Positions 1 to 11,584 of a stretch of DNA of 64,000 nt are shown one piece after another. The DNA is taken from positions 79,788,501-79,852,500 of the forward strand of contig NC_083869.1 of NCBI RefSeq assembly GCF_032452875.1, given 5' to 3'. Source of the stretch: Bos javanicus (lineage: Eukaryota; Chordata; Mammalia; Artiodactyla; Bovidae). A program made the position numbers and the translations under genes. Position 1 is the first letter of the stretch. Each line of letters begins with the position of its first letter. Under the pieces are notes generated by a model that did no database searches, had not been told where the DNA came from, and worked only from the letters and a program-made list of their open reading frames with translations.

Positions 1-161
1 ATATAAGTTAAATAAGCAAGGTGACAATATACAGCCTTGACGTACTCCTTTTCCTATTCAGAACCAGTCTATTGTTCCATGTCCATTTCTAACTGTTGCT
101 TCTTGACCTGCATACAGATTTTTCAGGAGGCAGGTCAGGTGGTCTAGTATTCCCATCTCTT

Positions 162-737
162 TCAGAATTTTCCATAGTTTGTTATGATCCACACAGTCAA
201 AGTCTTTGGTATAATCAATAAAGCAGAGTAGATGTTTTTCTGGAACTCTCTTGCTTTTTTGGTGATCCAACGGATGTTGGCAATTTGATCTCTGGTTCCT
301 CTGCCTTTTCTAAATCCAGCTTGAACATCTGGAATTTCACGGTTCACATACCGTTGAAGCCTGGCTTGGAGAATCTTGATCACTACTTTGCTAACATGTG
401 AGATGAGTACAATGGTGCAGTGGTTTGAACATTCTTTGGTGTTGCCTTTCTTTGGGATTGGAATGAAAACTAACTTTTTCCAGTCCTGTGGCCACTGCTG
501 AGTTTTCCAAATTTGCTGGCGTATTGAGTGCAACACTTTCACAGCATCATCTTTCAGGATTTGAAATAGCTCAACTGGAATTCCATCCCCTCCACTAGCT
601 TTGTTCATAGTGATGCTTCCTAAGGCCCACTTGACTTTGCATTCCAGGATGTCTGGCTCTAGGTGAGTGATCACATCATCATGGTTATCTGGGTCATGAA
701 GATCTTTTTTGTACAGTTCTTTGTGTATTCTTGCCAC
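162..737 (-). pseudogene. BovB reverse transcriptase N-terminal part, broken
   Basis: A 191-residue open stretch on the minus strand encodes the segment before and into the RT fingers and palm. It contains IPKKGNTKECSNH and the QAGFRKGRGTRDQIANIRW block that precedes the first catalytic aspartate region in BovB. After KNIYSALLI the frame shifts: the nucleotides for the expected FIDYTK-AFDCVDH block lie in another frame at 58-270. The YADD box would lie to the left, outside the window. It is a dead copy of a polymerase that normally performs target-primed reverse transcription. Confidence 0.8.
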
Positions 738-1605
738 CTCTTCTGAATATCTTCTGCTTCTGTTAGGTCCATACCATTTCTGTCCTTTATTGTGCCCATC
801 TTTGCATGAAATATTCCCTTGGTACCTCTAATTTTCTTGAAGAGATTTCTAGTCTTTCCCATTCTATTGTTTTCCTTTATTTCTTTGCATTGATCACTGA
901 GGAAGGCTTTCTTGTCTCTCCTTGCTATTCTTTAGAACTCTGCATTCAAATGGGTGTATCTTTCCTTTTCACCTTTGCCTTTAGGTTCTCTTCTTTTCTC
1001 AGCTATTTGTAAGGCCTCCTCAGACAACCATTTTACCTTTTTGCATTTCTTTTTCTTGGGGATGGTCTTGATCACTGCCTCCTGTACAATGTCATGAACT
1101 TCCATCCATAGTTCTTCAGGCACTCTATCAGTTCTAATCCCTTGAATCTGTTTGTCACTTCCACTGCATAATCGTAAGTGATTTGATTTAGGGCATACCT
1201 GAATGGTCTAGTGGTTTTCCCTACTTTCTTCAATTTCAGTCTGAATTTGGCAGTGAGTTTATGATCTGAGCCACACTAAGCTCTTAGTCTTGTTTTTGCT
1301 GACTGTATAGAGCTTCTCCATCTTTGGCTGCAAAGAATATAATCAATCTGATTTTGGTATTGACCATCTGGTGATGTCCATGTGTAGAGTCTTCTCTTGT
1401 GTTGTTGGACGAGAGTGTTTGTTATGACCAGTGCGTTCTCTTGGCAAAACTGTTAGCCTTTGCTTCATTTTGTACTCCAAGGCCAAATTTGCATGTTACT
1501 CCAGGTATCTGTTGACTTCCTTCTTTTGCATTCCAGTCCTCTATAATGAAAAGTACATCTTTTGGGGGATGTTAGTTCTAGAAGGTCTTGTAGGTCTTCA
1601 TAGAA

Positions 1606-1929
1606 TCATTCAACTTCAGCTTCTTCAGCATCACTGTTCGGGGTATAGACTTGGATTACTGTGATATTGAATAGTTTGCCTTGGAAACCAACAGAGATCA
1701 TGCTATTGTTTTTGAGATTGCATCCGCATATTGCATTTTGGACTCTTTTGTTGACTATGAGGGTTACTCTATTTCTTTTAAGGGATTCTTGCCCACAGTA
1801 GTGGATATAATGGTCATCTGAGTTAAATTCACCCATTCCAGTCCATTTTAGTTCACTGATTCCTAAAATGTCGATATTCACTCTTGTTGCCATCTCCTGT
1901 TTGACCATTTCCAGTTTACCTTGATTCAC
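1606..1929 (-). pseudogene. BovB apurinic/apyrimidinic-like endonuclease fragment
   Basis: The 107-residue minus-strand reading contains NIDILGISELKWTG, which resembles the conserved catalytic-glutamate segment of APE-type LINE endonucleases (LxxxELKW), followed by NSDDHYIHYCG and a TVIQVYTPN strand. In a live element this domain nicks the target DNA. The C-terminal endonuclease motifs and the link to the RT at 162-737 are separated by stops and frameshifts across 740-1600. The open stretch begins with a methionine, but I cannot confirm that it is the native start. Confidence 0.75.
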
Positions 1930-3199
1930 GAACCTAACTTTCCAGGTTCCTATGCAATATTGCTCTCTACAGCATCAGACTTTACTTCCATCACCAGTCA
2001 CATCCACAACTAGATGTTGTTTTTGCTTTGGCTCTATCTCTTCATTTTTCTGGAGTTATTTCTCCACTCTTCTCCAGTGGCATATTGGGCACCTACTGAC
2101 CAGGGGAGTTCATCTTTCAGTGTCCTATCTTTGTGCCTTTTCATACTGTTCTTGGGTTTCTCAAGGAAAGAATACTGAAGTAGCTTGCCATTCCCTTCTC
2201 CAGCTGACCATATTTTGTCAGACCTCCCACCATGACCTGTCCATCTTGGGTGGCCCTACATAGCATAGCTCATAGGTTCATTGAGTTAGACAAGGCTGTG
2301 GTTCATGTGATCGGTTTGATTAGTTTTCTGTGATTGTGGTTTTCATTCTGTCTGCCCTCTTATGGAGAAGGATAAGAGGCTTATGGAAGCTTCCTGATGG
2401 GAGAAACTGACTGAGAGGGAAACTGGGTCTTGTTCTGATGGTGGGGCCATACTCAGTAAATCTTTAATCTAATTTTCTGTTGACTGCGGGTCCGTGTTCC
2501 CTCCCTGTTGTTTGACCCGAGGCTAAACTATGGTGGAGGTAATGAAGATAATGGCGACCTCCTTCAAAAGGTCCAGTGCATGCACTACCCACTCAGTGGC
2601 CCCAACCCTGCAGCAGGCCACCACAGACCCACGCCTCCACCGGCGACTCCTGGATACTCACTGGCAAGTCTGGGTCGGTCTCTTATGGGGTCACTGTCCT
2701 TTCTCCTGGGTCCTGGTGTGCAGTGTTTTGTTTGTGCCCTCCAACAGTCTGTTTCCACAGTCCTGTGTAAATTCTGGAGGCCCTTTTATGGGGTTAACGG
2801 TGACCTCCTCCAAGAGGGTTTATGCTATACTCAGGTCTGCTGCATCCAGAGCCTCTGCCCCTGCGGCAGGCCACTGCTGACACATACCTCTGCAGGAGAC
2901 AGTCAAACACTCAAAGGCCACGTCTGGCTCAGTCTCTGTGGGTTCTCCTGGTGCACACAAGGTTTTGTTTGAGCCTTCCGAGGGTCTCTGACAGGTATGG
3001 GGTTTGATTCTAAATGCAATTTCACCCTCCTACTGTCTTTTGGGGGGCTTTTCCTTTGCCCTTGGACGTGGGGTATCTATTTTTGGTGGGATCCAACATT
3101 CTCCTATTGATAGTTGTTCAGCCATGAGTTGTAATTTTGGAGTTCTCATAGGAGACAATGAGTGCATGTCCTTCTACTCCACCATCTTGGATATCCGTG

Positions 3200-3815
3200 G
3201 GTCAAGTGCTCATAATTATTCCAGTTTCAACTGGGAAGGGGAAAGATAGAGAGGAGCAGGGTACACAAAACATGACCACCCAAGAGCTCTCAGATCCTCT
3301 TAGAACTGGCTGTGGTCATTTAGGCACTATGATATATATTTGCTACAGTAGTCTTGAGAGGGGTAATATGCTAAAGCATACACTTATAGGGCCTTCTCGT
3401 GGGTTCCATGGTAGAATACAGAGGAGACTGTCTCTAGTCTTGATGGGAAGAGTAATGGAAAAGCTTCCTGGCAAGGTGGCACCTGAGCTGAGCCCTGGGG
3501 GAGCATTAGTGGTTAGTCTGGTGAGACAATGAGAAAAGGGGCTGCAGGCAGATGAGAACAGCATATTCAAAGCACAGAAGGAGGTTTGGGGGGCAAAATA
3601 GCAAGATGAGTTCACACTTTCACACTTTGGGCATCTTCTGCCACCCTTTCCCAAATTCGTATCAGAAAACTCTTCAATTTCTTTATTCTGAAAGTGATTT
3701 AAGTCTCCAACAGAACTTGTAAGGATAGTGAGAGATGAGGCTGGAGAGGTATGCAGAGGCTATCATGAAGCTTCATAACTTCAGTTAATTAAGATAGTAG
3801 TTAGTTACCATAGTA
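3200..3815. other. Unassigned sequence with an old-repeat look
   Basis: No coding feature is evident. 3420-3620 reads like an old mammalian interspersed repeat: phrases such as 'acctgagctgagccctg' and 'gaacagcatattcaaagcacag' recur in diverged form at 53520-53680 and 61900-62000. I cannot name the family. Confidence 0.3.
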
Positions 3816-3819
3816 GAAG

Positions 3820-4045
3820 AGTAGTTACTATTTATTAAGCAACTACATACCAGACACTTGATGCGTGGTATGTCATTTAACACTCACGGAATCCAGAAAG
3901 TCAGTATTATTATACTCATGTTACACACAAAGCAACAGAGACTCATGTAGCTTAAATTTACGTGTCACAGTAAGAAAGCTGTGAAACAGCAGGGCTGGAT
4001 TTTGAATCTAATCATTCAAGTTTTCAGCCTTAACACTTTTTTCTT
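3820..4045 (-). mobile_element. MIR SINE (mammal-wide, ancient)
   Basis: The order of motifs is that of MIR in reverse complement: 'tttattaagcaactacataccagacactt', then 'tgtcatttaacactcac', 'agtattattatactcatgtt', 'aaagcaacagagactca', and a tRNA-derived end around 3990-4045. Divergence is high, as expected for a pre-placental repeat. Confidence 0.7.
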
Positions 4046-4734
4046 TAAAAAAAGCAGGAGGGTGGGGGAATGCTATATTTGGAAATGAAGAAAAAAGAAA
4101 CAAACATTTATGTGGCTTAAGATATGGCCTGTTGGGATTATTTCAGCACTCAACGTGGTTTAAAGTATTCATGATCATATCTTTACAGGTAAATGTTATA
4201 CATATTTTATATCTTCTATTTTTGTTCTTTTCAAACATTTTAGAAAAAAAAAAAAGTATTTTCATGAAGCAGAACTTGGTGTTAATGCCCAGAAGGTAAA
4301 GTAAATGAAAAGGGAGTGTCTCAGGGTGCTTGGAGGTGGGAGGTTGATGAAGTGTCAGCATCCTTCGTTCTCTCCTCTCAGCCATTTCCCCCAGACTCAG
4401 GGACTCTACGGCTCTCGTCTACAGCCCCCAATAATATTTAGAATCCTAAACATTTGTCTACATACCGTTCAAGCAAATGGATCCAGGAAATAGAGAAATG
4501 CCATGTGTAAGTGACAGAGGTGTATCTTTGCCAAGGTGGAAGTCTGTGGCCGTGCAGAGGGCCCTGGTCACCCAGTGGACCCACTCCTGTGTTGTCATAG
4601 ATGCTCCTGTGACCTAGAGGAGGGCAGAACCAATCACAGACCTGGTTTAATGCCTACCACCAGGATAGCCACCTCCTTAGTGAGGTCCTGACTTTTGTTC
4701 TCAGGGTCATGGAAGGAAACAGTGAGATTATACC
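4046..4734. other. No recognised feature
   Basis: A- and T-rich unique-looking DNA with short A runs (4050, 4240). I see no splice-flanked coding block, RNA gene or recognisable repeat. Confidence 0.4.
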
Positions 4735-4930
4735 TTATTTTGAGACTTATTTACTTACTTTTGGCAGTCTTTGTTGCTGCGTGAACTTTTCTCTAGATAT
4801 GGTGAGCTGAAGCTGCTCTCTAGTTGCAGTGCATGGCGGTGGCATGTAGGATCTTCCAGGACCAGGGAGTGAACCTGTGTCTCCTGCACAGGTGGGCAGA
4901 TTCTTTACTGATGAGCCCCCAGGGAAGCCC
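4735..4930 (-). mobile_element. CHR-type SINE (cetartiodactyl tRNA-derived)
   Basis: Reads in reverse: 'tctttgttgctgcgtgaac', 'ctctagttgcagtgcatgg', 'catgtaggatcttccaggaccagg', ending in the tRNA-like head '...cccagggaagccc' at 4930. An imperfect duplicated target (ttatac-tta) may flank it at about 4728 and 4933. Short internal deletions relative to the copy at 21999-22295. Confidence 0.8.
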
Positions 4931-5419
4931 AGTTATACTTTACTTTAGATGGGAAATTGCCATAACTCTTTTTGGAAAAGTTCCCAATTAGACACAGCAA
5001 ATGATAAAGTCACCGAGGAACAATGCCCCGTGGCTGGTGCTCTTTGTTTCAGGATTCTTCCCAAGGGCGGGGGCAGAAAGCATCATGAAGTAATTCACAC
5101 CTGTCCAAACATAAATTGTTTTATTGCCAGCACAAGCCAGACTTAAATCTCTGCTCCTCTTGGGAGGTATGGAGGGTTTCAGCACAGCACACTGTGATGA
5201 CCAGTGGCCTGCTTTGCTGGGATGGAAGAGGCTCTGAGGAAGTGGGATTTTTAGTAGTGAAACGAAGTGAGTCCTAGGAAAACCAAAACAAATTGAATCA
5301 CCTTACCACAGCTCAACCTATCACAAACTTCAAGGTGTTAACTGGCTCCAGTTATGGCCAGATCCTTTGGAGTTCCAGAGGCACAAATCAGAGCCTCAGC
5401 CTTACTGAGCATCAAAAAG
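4931..5419. other. No recognised feature
   Basis: Unique-looking sequence between the CHR SINE and the BovB 5' truncation point. No gene or repeat recognised. Confidence 0.4.
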
Positions 5420-7500
5420 GGTTTTAAACTGAAGAAAGTAGGGAAAACCACTAGACCAATCAGGTATGACCTAAATCAAATCAACAAAAAGATTAAAGGG
5501 ATTAGATCTGATAGAGTACCTGAAGAACTATGGACGGAGGTTTAAGACATTGTACAGGAGGCAGTGATCAAGACCATCCCCAAGAAAAAGAAATGCAAAA
5601 AGGTAAAATGGTTGTCTGAGGAGGCCTTACAAATAGCTGAGAAAAGAAGAGAACCTAAAGGCAAAGGAGAAAAGGAAAGATACACCCATTTGAATGCAGA
5701 GTTCTAAAGATAGCAAGGAGAGATAAGAAAGCCTTCCTCAATGATCAATGCAAAGAAATAGAGGAAAACAATAGAATGGGAAAGACTAGAGATCTCTTCA
5801 AGAAACTTAGAGGTGTGAGGGGAACATTTCATGCAAAGATGGGCACAATAAAGGACAGAAATGGTATGGACCTCACAGAAGCAGAAGATATTCAGAAGAG
5901 GTGGCAAGAATACACAGAAGAACTGTACAAAAAAGATCTTCATGACCCAGATAACCATGATGATGTGATCACTCACCTAGAGCCAGACATCCTGGAATGC
6001 AAAGTCAAGTGGGCCTTAGGAAGCATCACTATGAACAAAGCTAGAGGAGGGGATGGAATTCCAGTTGAGCTATTTCAAATCCTGAAAGATGATGCTGTGA
6101 AAGTGTTGCACTCAATATGCCAGCAAATTTGGAAAACTCAGCAGTGGCCACAGGACTGGAAAAAGTTAGTTTTCATTCCAATCCCAAAGAAAGGCAACAC
6201 CAAAGAATGTTCAAACCACTGCACCATTGTACTCATCTCACATGCTAGCAAAGTGATGCTCAAGATTCTCCAAGCCAGGCTTCAGCAGTACGTGAACTGT
6301 GAAATCCCAGATGTTCAAGCTGGTTTTAGAAAAGGCAGAGGAACCAGGGATCAAATTGCCAACATCCGTTGGCTCATCAAAAAAGCAAGAGAGTTCAAGA
6401 AAAACATCTACTTCTGCTTTATTGACTACACCAAAGCCTTTGACTGTGTGGACCACAATAAACTGTGGAAAATTCTGAAAGAGATGGGAATATCAGACCA
6501 CCTGACCTACTTCTTGAGAAACCTATATGCAGGTCAAGAAGCAACAGTTAGAACTGAACATGGAACAACAGACTGGTTCCAAATAGGAAAAGGAGTACGT
6601 CAAGGCTGTATATGGTCACCCTGCTTATTTAACTTCTATGCAGAGTACATCATGAGAAATGCTGGGCTGGAAGAAGCACAAGCTGGAATCAAAATTGCAG
6701 GGAGAAATACCAATAACCTCAGATATGCAGATGACACCACCCTTATGGCAGAAAGTGAAGAGGAACCCAAAAGCCTCTTGATGAAAGTGAAAGAGGAGAG
6801 TGAAAAAGTTGACTTAAAGCTCAACATTCAGAAAAGTAAGATCATGGCATCTGGTCCCATCACTTCATGAGAAATAGATGGGGAAACAGTGTCAGACTTT
6901 ATTTTTCTGGGCTCCAAAATCACCGCAAATGGTGATTGCAGCCATGGAATTAAAAGAGGCTTACTCCTTAGAAAGAAAGTTATGACCAACCTAGATAGCA
7001 TATTCAAAAGCAGAGACATTACTTTGCCAACAAAGGTCCATTTAGTCAAGGCTATGGTTTTTCCAGTGGTCGTGTATGGATGTGAGAGTTGGACTGTGAA
7101 GAAACCTGAGCACAGAAGAATTGATGCTTTTGAGCTCTGGTGTTGGAGAAGACTCTTGAGAGTCCCTTGGACTGCAAGGAGATCCAACCAGTCCATCCTA
7201 AAGGAGATCAGTCCTGGGTGTTCAATGGAAGGACTGATGCTGAAGCTGAAACTCCAGTACTTTGGCCACCTCATGCAAAGAGTTGACTCATTGAAAAAGA
7301 CTCTGATGCTGGGAGGGATTGGAGGCAGGAGGAGAAGGGGACGACAGAGGATGAGATGGCTGGATGGCATCTCCAACTTGATGGACGTGAGTTTGAGTGA
7401 ACTCCGGGAGTTGGTGATGGACAGGGAGGCCTGGCATGCTATGATTTATGGGCTGGGAAAGAGTCGGACATGGCTGAGTGACTGAACTGAACTGAACTGA
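5420..7500 (+). mobile_element. BovB, 5' truncated, with intact 3' tail
   Basis: BovB homology begins near 5420, at the motif equivalent to 'aaattgaagaaagtagggaaaaccactagacca', and runs to the typical tail of repeated CTGAA units ending at 7500. The endonuclease part is missing; the linker, RT and C-terminal domain are present. A second BovB fragment starts immediately at 7501. Confidence 0.93.
5776..7485 (+). pseudogene. BovB reverse transcriptase frame, nearly open, one in-frame TGA
   Basis: One reading frame is open from 5776 to 7485 except for a single TGA at 6868-6870 where other copies have a tryptophan codon (TSWEIDG). The first part has 364 residues: the AFDCVDH block, RQGC, and a complete YADD catalytic box at residues 317-320 (6724-6735). 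The second part (from 6871) carries the BovB C-terminal region: GCESWTVKK, RRLLRVPWTARRSNQS, FGHLMQR and REAWHA. A 9-base in-frame loss lies just after the stop, relative to 47660-47690. Upstream, at about 5544 and 5704, a stop and a one-base shift separate the linker coding region. The endonuclease is absent, so the copy cannot be autonomous. Confidence 0.85.
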
Positions 7501-8073
7501 AAATCACTGCAGATGGTGACTGCAGCCATGAAATTAAAGGCACTTGATTCTTGGAAGAAAAGCTATGACCAACCTAGACAGCATATTAAAAAGCAGAGAT
7601 ATTACTTTGTCAACAAATGTCCATCTAGTCAAGGCTATGGTTTTTCCAGTAGTCATGTATGGATGTAAGAATTGGACTACAATGAAACCTGAGCACTGAA
7701 GTATTGATGCTTTTGAACGTGGTGTTGGAGAAGACTCTTGAGAGTCCCTTGGACTGCAAAGAGATCCAATCAGTCCATCCTAAAGGAAATCAGTCCTGAA
7801 TATTCATTGGAAGGACTGATGCTGAACCTGAAACTCCAATACTTTGGGCACCTGATGCAAAGAACTGACTCATTTGAAAAGACCCTGTTGCTGGGAAAGA
7901 CTGAAGGCAGGAAGACCAGGGAACGTCAGAGGATGAGATGGCTGGATGGCACAACAGAATTTATGGACATGAGTTTGAGTTAACTCTGGGAGTTTGATTG
8001 ACAGGGAAGCCTGGAGTGCTGCAGTCCACAGGGTCGCAAAGAGTTGCACACGACTGAGTGACTGAACTGAACC
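7501..8073 (+). mobile_element. BovB 3' fragment, head to tail behind another BovB
   Basis: Starts at 'aaaatcactgcagatggtgactgcagcc', the region equivalent to 6915 in the preceding copy, and ends with 'gactgagtgactgaactgaa' at about 8073. It is more diverged than 5420-7500 (several indels and a stop after ATGAAACCTGAGCACTGA), so it appears older or less constrained. No spacer separates the two copies. Confidence 0.9.
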
Positions 8074-8087
8074 ACTTTACACCCTTG

Positions 8088-8306
8088 GGGCAGGTCTTCC
8101 CAGGTGATGCAGTGGTAAAGAATCTGTTCGCAATGCAGGAGACATGAGTTCAATCCTTTGGTCAGGGAGATTCCCTGGAGGAAGGGATGGCAACCCACTC
8201 AAGTGTTCTTGCCTGGGAAGTTCCAAGGATAGAGGAGCCTGGTGGGCTACAATCCACGGGTCACAAAGAGTTGAACATGGCTCAGTCCCTAAACAACAAC
8301 AATACC
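8088..8306 (+). mobile_element. Bov-tA SINE
   Basis: tRNA-derived head 'tcttcccaggtgatgcagtggtaaagaatc', B-box-like 'gttcaatcc', body 'ggcaacccactcaagtgttcttgcctggga', BovB-like 3' end 'gggtcacaaagagttgaacatgg', then an (AAC)n tail at 8294-8304. Confidence 0.9.
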
Positions 8307-8737
8307 TCTGGGGCAGCATGTGCAGGCTCTTCTTGCAGTTCCTAGAACCAACGTTGGAATCAAGATGTCTCTTGATTGTCTGCTCTCCTGACCTCGTCCC
8401 CTCCCCCATCCCAGTGCTTCCTTAGTTAAACTTTATCAAGACTTACCCTTTGGACTGGGTTCACAGGAACACTCCAATTCTTCCTTTGATGAGGAGAAGC
8501 ATCATGACAGAGTCTGACTGAGTATGATGCTGGCAACATGATAGTTGTCCTTTCACAGGCAGCCCAAAGAAGAGGAGAGGAGAGGTCTGTCAGGACTGCT
8601 TCCTTGCCCACTCAGACCTGATATTCTGACTTTATTATCCACAGGATAGTGAGAAGTTCTCACTGTTCCTGAAAGGGGAAATATAAGTCCAGTCCTTTGA
8701 GGTAATGGTCAATTGTAATCTCTTAAAAGTCTTAAGT
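8307..8737. other. No recognised feature
   Basis: Unique-looking DNA between two SINEs. No gene signal seen on either strand. Confidence 0.4.
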
Positions 8738-8943
8738 GAAAGTGAAGTCACTCAGTCATGTCTGGCTCTTTGCAACCCCGTGGAATGTAGCCTACAAGGC
8801 TCCTCCCTCCATGGGTTTCTACAGGTAAGAATACTGGAGTGGGTTGCCATTTCCTTCTCCAGGGGAACTTTCTGACCCAGGGATTGAACCCGGGTCTCCC
8901 GCATTGCAGGCAGACGCTTTAACCTCTAAGCCACCAGGGAAAG
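8738..8943 (-). mobile_element. Bov-tA SINE
   Basis: Reverse-complement Bov-tA: starts with the shared BovB-like end 'agtgaagtcactcagtcatgtctggctctttgcaacc' and finishes with the tRNA-like head '...taagccaccagggaa' at about 8943. Confidence 0.9.
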
Positions 8944-9909
8944 AAGGTTAATAAATCAAGTTATAGCCCTTGGTGCTGCTCCATGGGCAGCACTGACACT
9001 CATTGTTTGTCCCCTGACCATCCATTCTGGATTTTCCTTACCCTTGACCAACATTTTGGTCTGATTTGGTTGCTTGCCTGGTGTAGTGACACAGACCTTC
9101 ATTTCTGATGGATTTCAGCCCTTAGTTGCTTGATTCTTTTCAGATCACTTTTGACGCATTGCTGTTTAACAGATATTTATTGGACACAGAAGAGCGAAGA
9201 GAAGCCTCTGTGAATACCTTGGGTTCTAGACATTCTCCTCTCTGTAGCAGCAACTCTGGCTCCTCAAGGGAATCATCATCAATCATGCCTGCCAGTATAG
9301 TAACTCTTTTTTACCTACTAGTTCACTGGCTTGTGGAGCCCAGTGGTCAGGTGGCAGTTGGACCCTTGGTTCAGTGGAAACCTTCGCCAAAGAGTTCCCA
9401 CTCTGGGACTTAGAACATCTTAATTTAACAGAGACTAAGTCTGTGGGAATGAGAAGCTCAAATTCTGCAAGTGGGTCATTTAGAGTTATGGTGGAACAGG
9501 GTCAAATCTATATCACATAGGATATGTATCTCTATTTAATCTGTCTATCTATCTAATCAATTACACCATGAAGGATCGCACCCCAGCCCCACAAGGTTTT
9601 TTCCCTTTGCTGGTACCTTAGCTGAGATTTCAAATGCCATTCCACTGTTCTATCAAGTTAACTGCTTCCAAGTGACAGAATACATTTTAAAACTAATAAA
9701 CTCTATAGCTATGAGCCTGGTGTTGCACTTCCATTGCTATAAAATGAGTCCTTTACTCTGAGGAAATGTCATGTGTTAGTAGATTAGGTGTTATGGGGGT
9801 TCGTAGATGGAGGTGTCAGAACAGGCACTGTGTGCATGGAAGGCAAGCCCATCTCTAGAGTATCAGTATGATGGATCACTGCTCTCTCAAGGTAGAAGGG
9901 GTCTAATGT
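8944..9909. other. Repeat-poor DNA, short TATC run
   Basis: No coding block or known repeat identified. A short tetranucleotide tract (ctgtctatctatctaatc) lies at 9540-9557. Confidence 0.4.
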
Positions 9910-10168
9910 AACTGGCCTGCCACCAGGTTAGCATTGAAACATGTATACTATCATATGTGAAATAGATCGCCAGTCCAGGTTCGATGCATGAGGCAGGATG
10001 CTCAGGGCTGGTGCACTGGGATGACCCTGAGAGATGGGATGGGGAGGGAGGTGGGGGGGAGGGTTTGGATGGGGAACACATGTACACCCATGGCTGATTC
10101 ATGTGAATGTATGGCAAAAGCCACAATATTGTAAAGTAATTAGCTTCCAATTAAAAAAATTTTTTAAA
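9910..10168 (+). mobile_element. L1_BT 3' end
   Basis: Contains the L1_BT 3' UTR signature: 'atagatcgccagtccaggttcgatgcatg', 'ggtgcactgggatgaccc', a G-rich block at 10030-10075, 'acacccatggctgattcatgtg', and the terminal 'caatattgtaaagtaattagcttccaattaaaa' with a short A/T tail. It is the same sequence as the opposite-strand end at 11607-11950. Confidence 0.9.
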
Positions 10169-10451
10169 GGCAGAATGTCATATGCTGGATCTGGTTAACA
10201 GGTCTTTCCAAGACTGAAGCCATATCAAGGGATTAGCATCAGTCTCTGATCCTGGCAGGTAGGGAATTCAGTAGCAGCAGAAGCTGGACTCAGCCTTCTT
10301 GAGAGCAAACCCATGTATTTTTGACCCATGCTTAGTTTCCATTCTTGCCACCTTGGTTTCATGGCCCTATTGCATAAGCACTGGATGACTCAGTAACAAG
10401 CCGATTGACATTCATTGTCTACTTGGTGTTGAGAGCCTTGTGTGAGATTGT

Positions 10452-10579
10452 TGTTCTCTGGTAAGGCTTGCCTGGTGACTCAGACAATAAAGATTCTGCC
10501 AGAAGTGCAGGATACCTGGGTTTGATCCCTGGATAGGGAAGATCTCCTGAAGAAGGGAATGGATACCCCACTCCAGTGT
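10452..10579 (+). mobile_element. Bov-tA SINE, 3' truncated
   Basis: Head 'gcttgcctggtgactcagacaataaagattctgcc' through 'gggaatggataccccactccagtgta'; the 3' half is missing. Separated from the next Bov-tA by about 28 bases. Confidence 0.8.
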
Positions 10580-10607
10580 AAGTATTAATATGTGATAACA
10601 GATCTTC

Positions 10608-10830
10608 GGGGCTTCCCAGGTGGTGCTAGAGGTAAAGAACCCACTTGCCAGTACTGGAAATGTAAGAGATCATGGTTCAGCCCCTGGATCAGGAAGATCC
10701 CCTGGAGTAGAGCATGGCAACCCACTCCAGTATACTTGCCTGGGAAATCCCATGGACAGAGGAGCTTGGTGGGCTATAGCTCATAGGGTCACAAAGAGTC
10801 AGGCATGACTGAAGTGACTTAGCACACATG
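10608..10830 (+). mobile_element. Bov-tA SINE
   Basis: Complete copy: 'ggggcttcccaggtggtgctagaggtaaag' head, 'ctggatcaggaagatcccctggag', 'ggcaacccactccagtatacttgcctggg', BovB-like end 'gggtcacaaagagtcaggcatgactg'. The head variant AGGTGGTGCTAG resembles a CTCF core (see findings). Confidence 0.9.
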
Positions 10831-11028
10831 CAACAGATTTGCATGCATTGTGTTCACTCCCATTAGTCTATGTACACGTAGTTTTGGTAGACATTGTTGT
10901 CTCAAGTCTTGTTCCTTCTCAGTACTGACCATTTTATTAAATCATTTCCCACTGCTCAGAAGTCAATACACATCCTTTCCTCAGGCCACTTCTCCTTCAG
11001 TATAAAATGATAACCAATGTATTGCTCT

Positions 11029-11512
11029 TCAGTTCAGTTCAGTTCAGTCGTTCAGTCGTGTCCGACTCTTTGCAACCTCATAAATTGCAGCATGCCAGGC
11101 CTCCCTGTCCATCACCAACTCCTGGAGTTCACTCAGACTCACATCCATCGAGTCCATGATGCCATCCAGCCATCTCATCCTCTGTTGTCCCCTTCTCCTC
11201 CTGCCCCCAATCCCTCCCAGCATCAGTCTTTTCCAATGAGTCAACTCTTCGCATGAGGTGGCCAAAGTACTGGAGTTTCAGCTTTAGCATCATTCCCTCC
11301 AAAGAAATCCCAGGGCTGATCTCCTTCAGAATGGACTGGTTGGATCTCCTTGCAGTCCAAGGGACTCTCAAGAGTCTTCTCCAACACCACAGTTCAAAAG
11401 CATCAATTCTTCGGCACTCAGCCTTCTTCACAGTCCAATTCTCACATCCATACATGACCACAAGAAAAACCATAGCCTTGACTAGACAGATCTTTGTTGG
11501 CCTTAACTCTGT
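11029..11512 (-). mobile_element. BovB 3' end fragment
   Basis: Starts on the plus strand with the tail 'cttcagttcagttcagttcag' and continues through the reverse complement of the C-terminal RT region (RRLLRVPWTARRSNQS reading on the minus strand) until homology stops at about 11512. 5' truncated. Confidence 0.93.
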
Positions 11513-11584
11513 CCAATGGAAGGATTAACCCCTTTCAAGGTAATCATGAGCAGCAGCTCACCCCTGGCTGGATCCAGCATATAT

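Larger units (their letters stand above)
1..3195 (-). mobile_element. BovB (RTE-clade LINE), long copy open at the left window edge
   Basis: Positions 1-1960 match, in reverse complement, the reverse-transcriptase and apurinic-type endonuclease regions of the other BovB copies here (compare 36129-38653 and 5420-7500). The window starts inside the RT domain, so the 3' part lies outside. Positions 1960-3195 look like the 5' leader: GC-richer, with no coding matches that I recognise, ending near a CCACCATCTTG motif. The coding frame is broken by frameshifts and stops. The match is certain up to about 1960; assignment of the leader, and the exact 5' end, is inference. Confidence 0.85.

Noticed and set aside
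2508..2972. 154-codon ORF on the plus strand
   Set aside because: It runs antisense through the GC-rich BovB leader, contains low-complexity-like readings, and has no family features; a by-product of base composition.
6828..7376. 182-codon minus-strand ORF
   Set aside because: Exact antisense shadow of the BovB C-terminal coding region; the same shadow recurs at 11253, 15168, 41456, 42984 and 47643.
8088..8200. tRNA-like A and B boxes
   Set aside because: They belong to the tRNA-derived heads of Bov-tA and CHR SINEs; no complete cloverleaf with an intact anticodon arm could be drawn.
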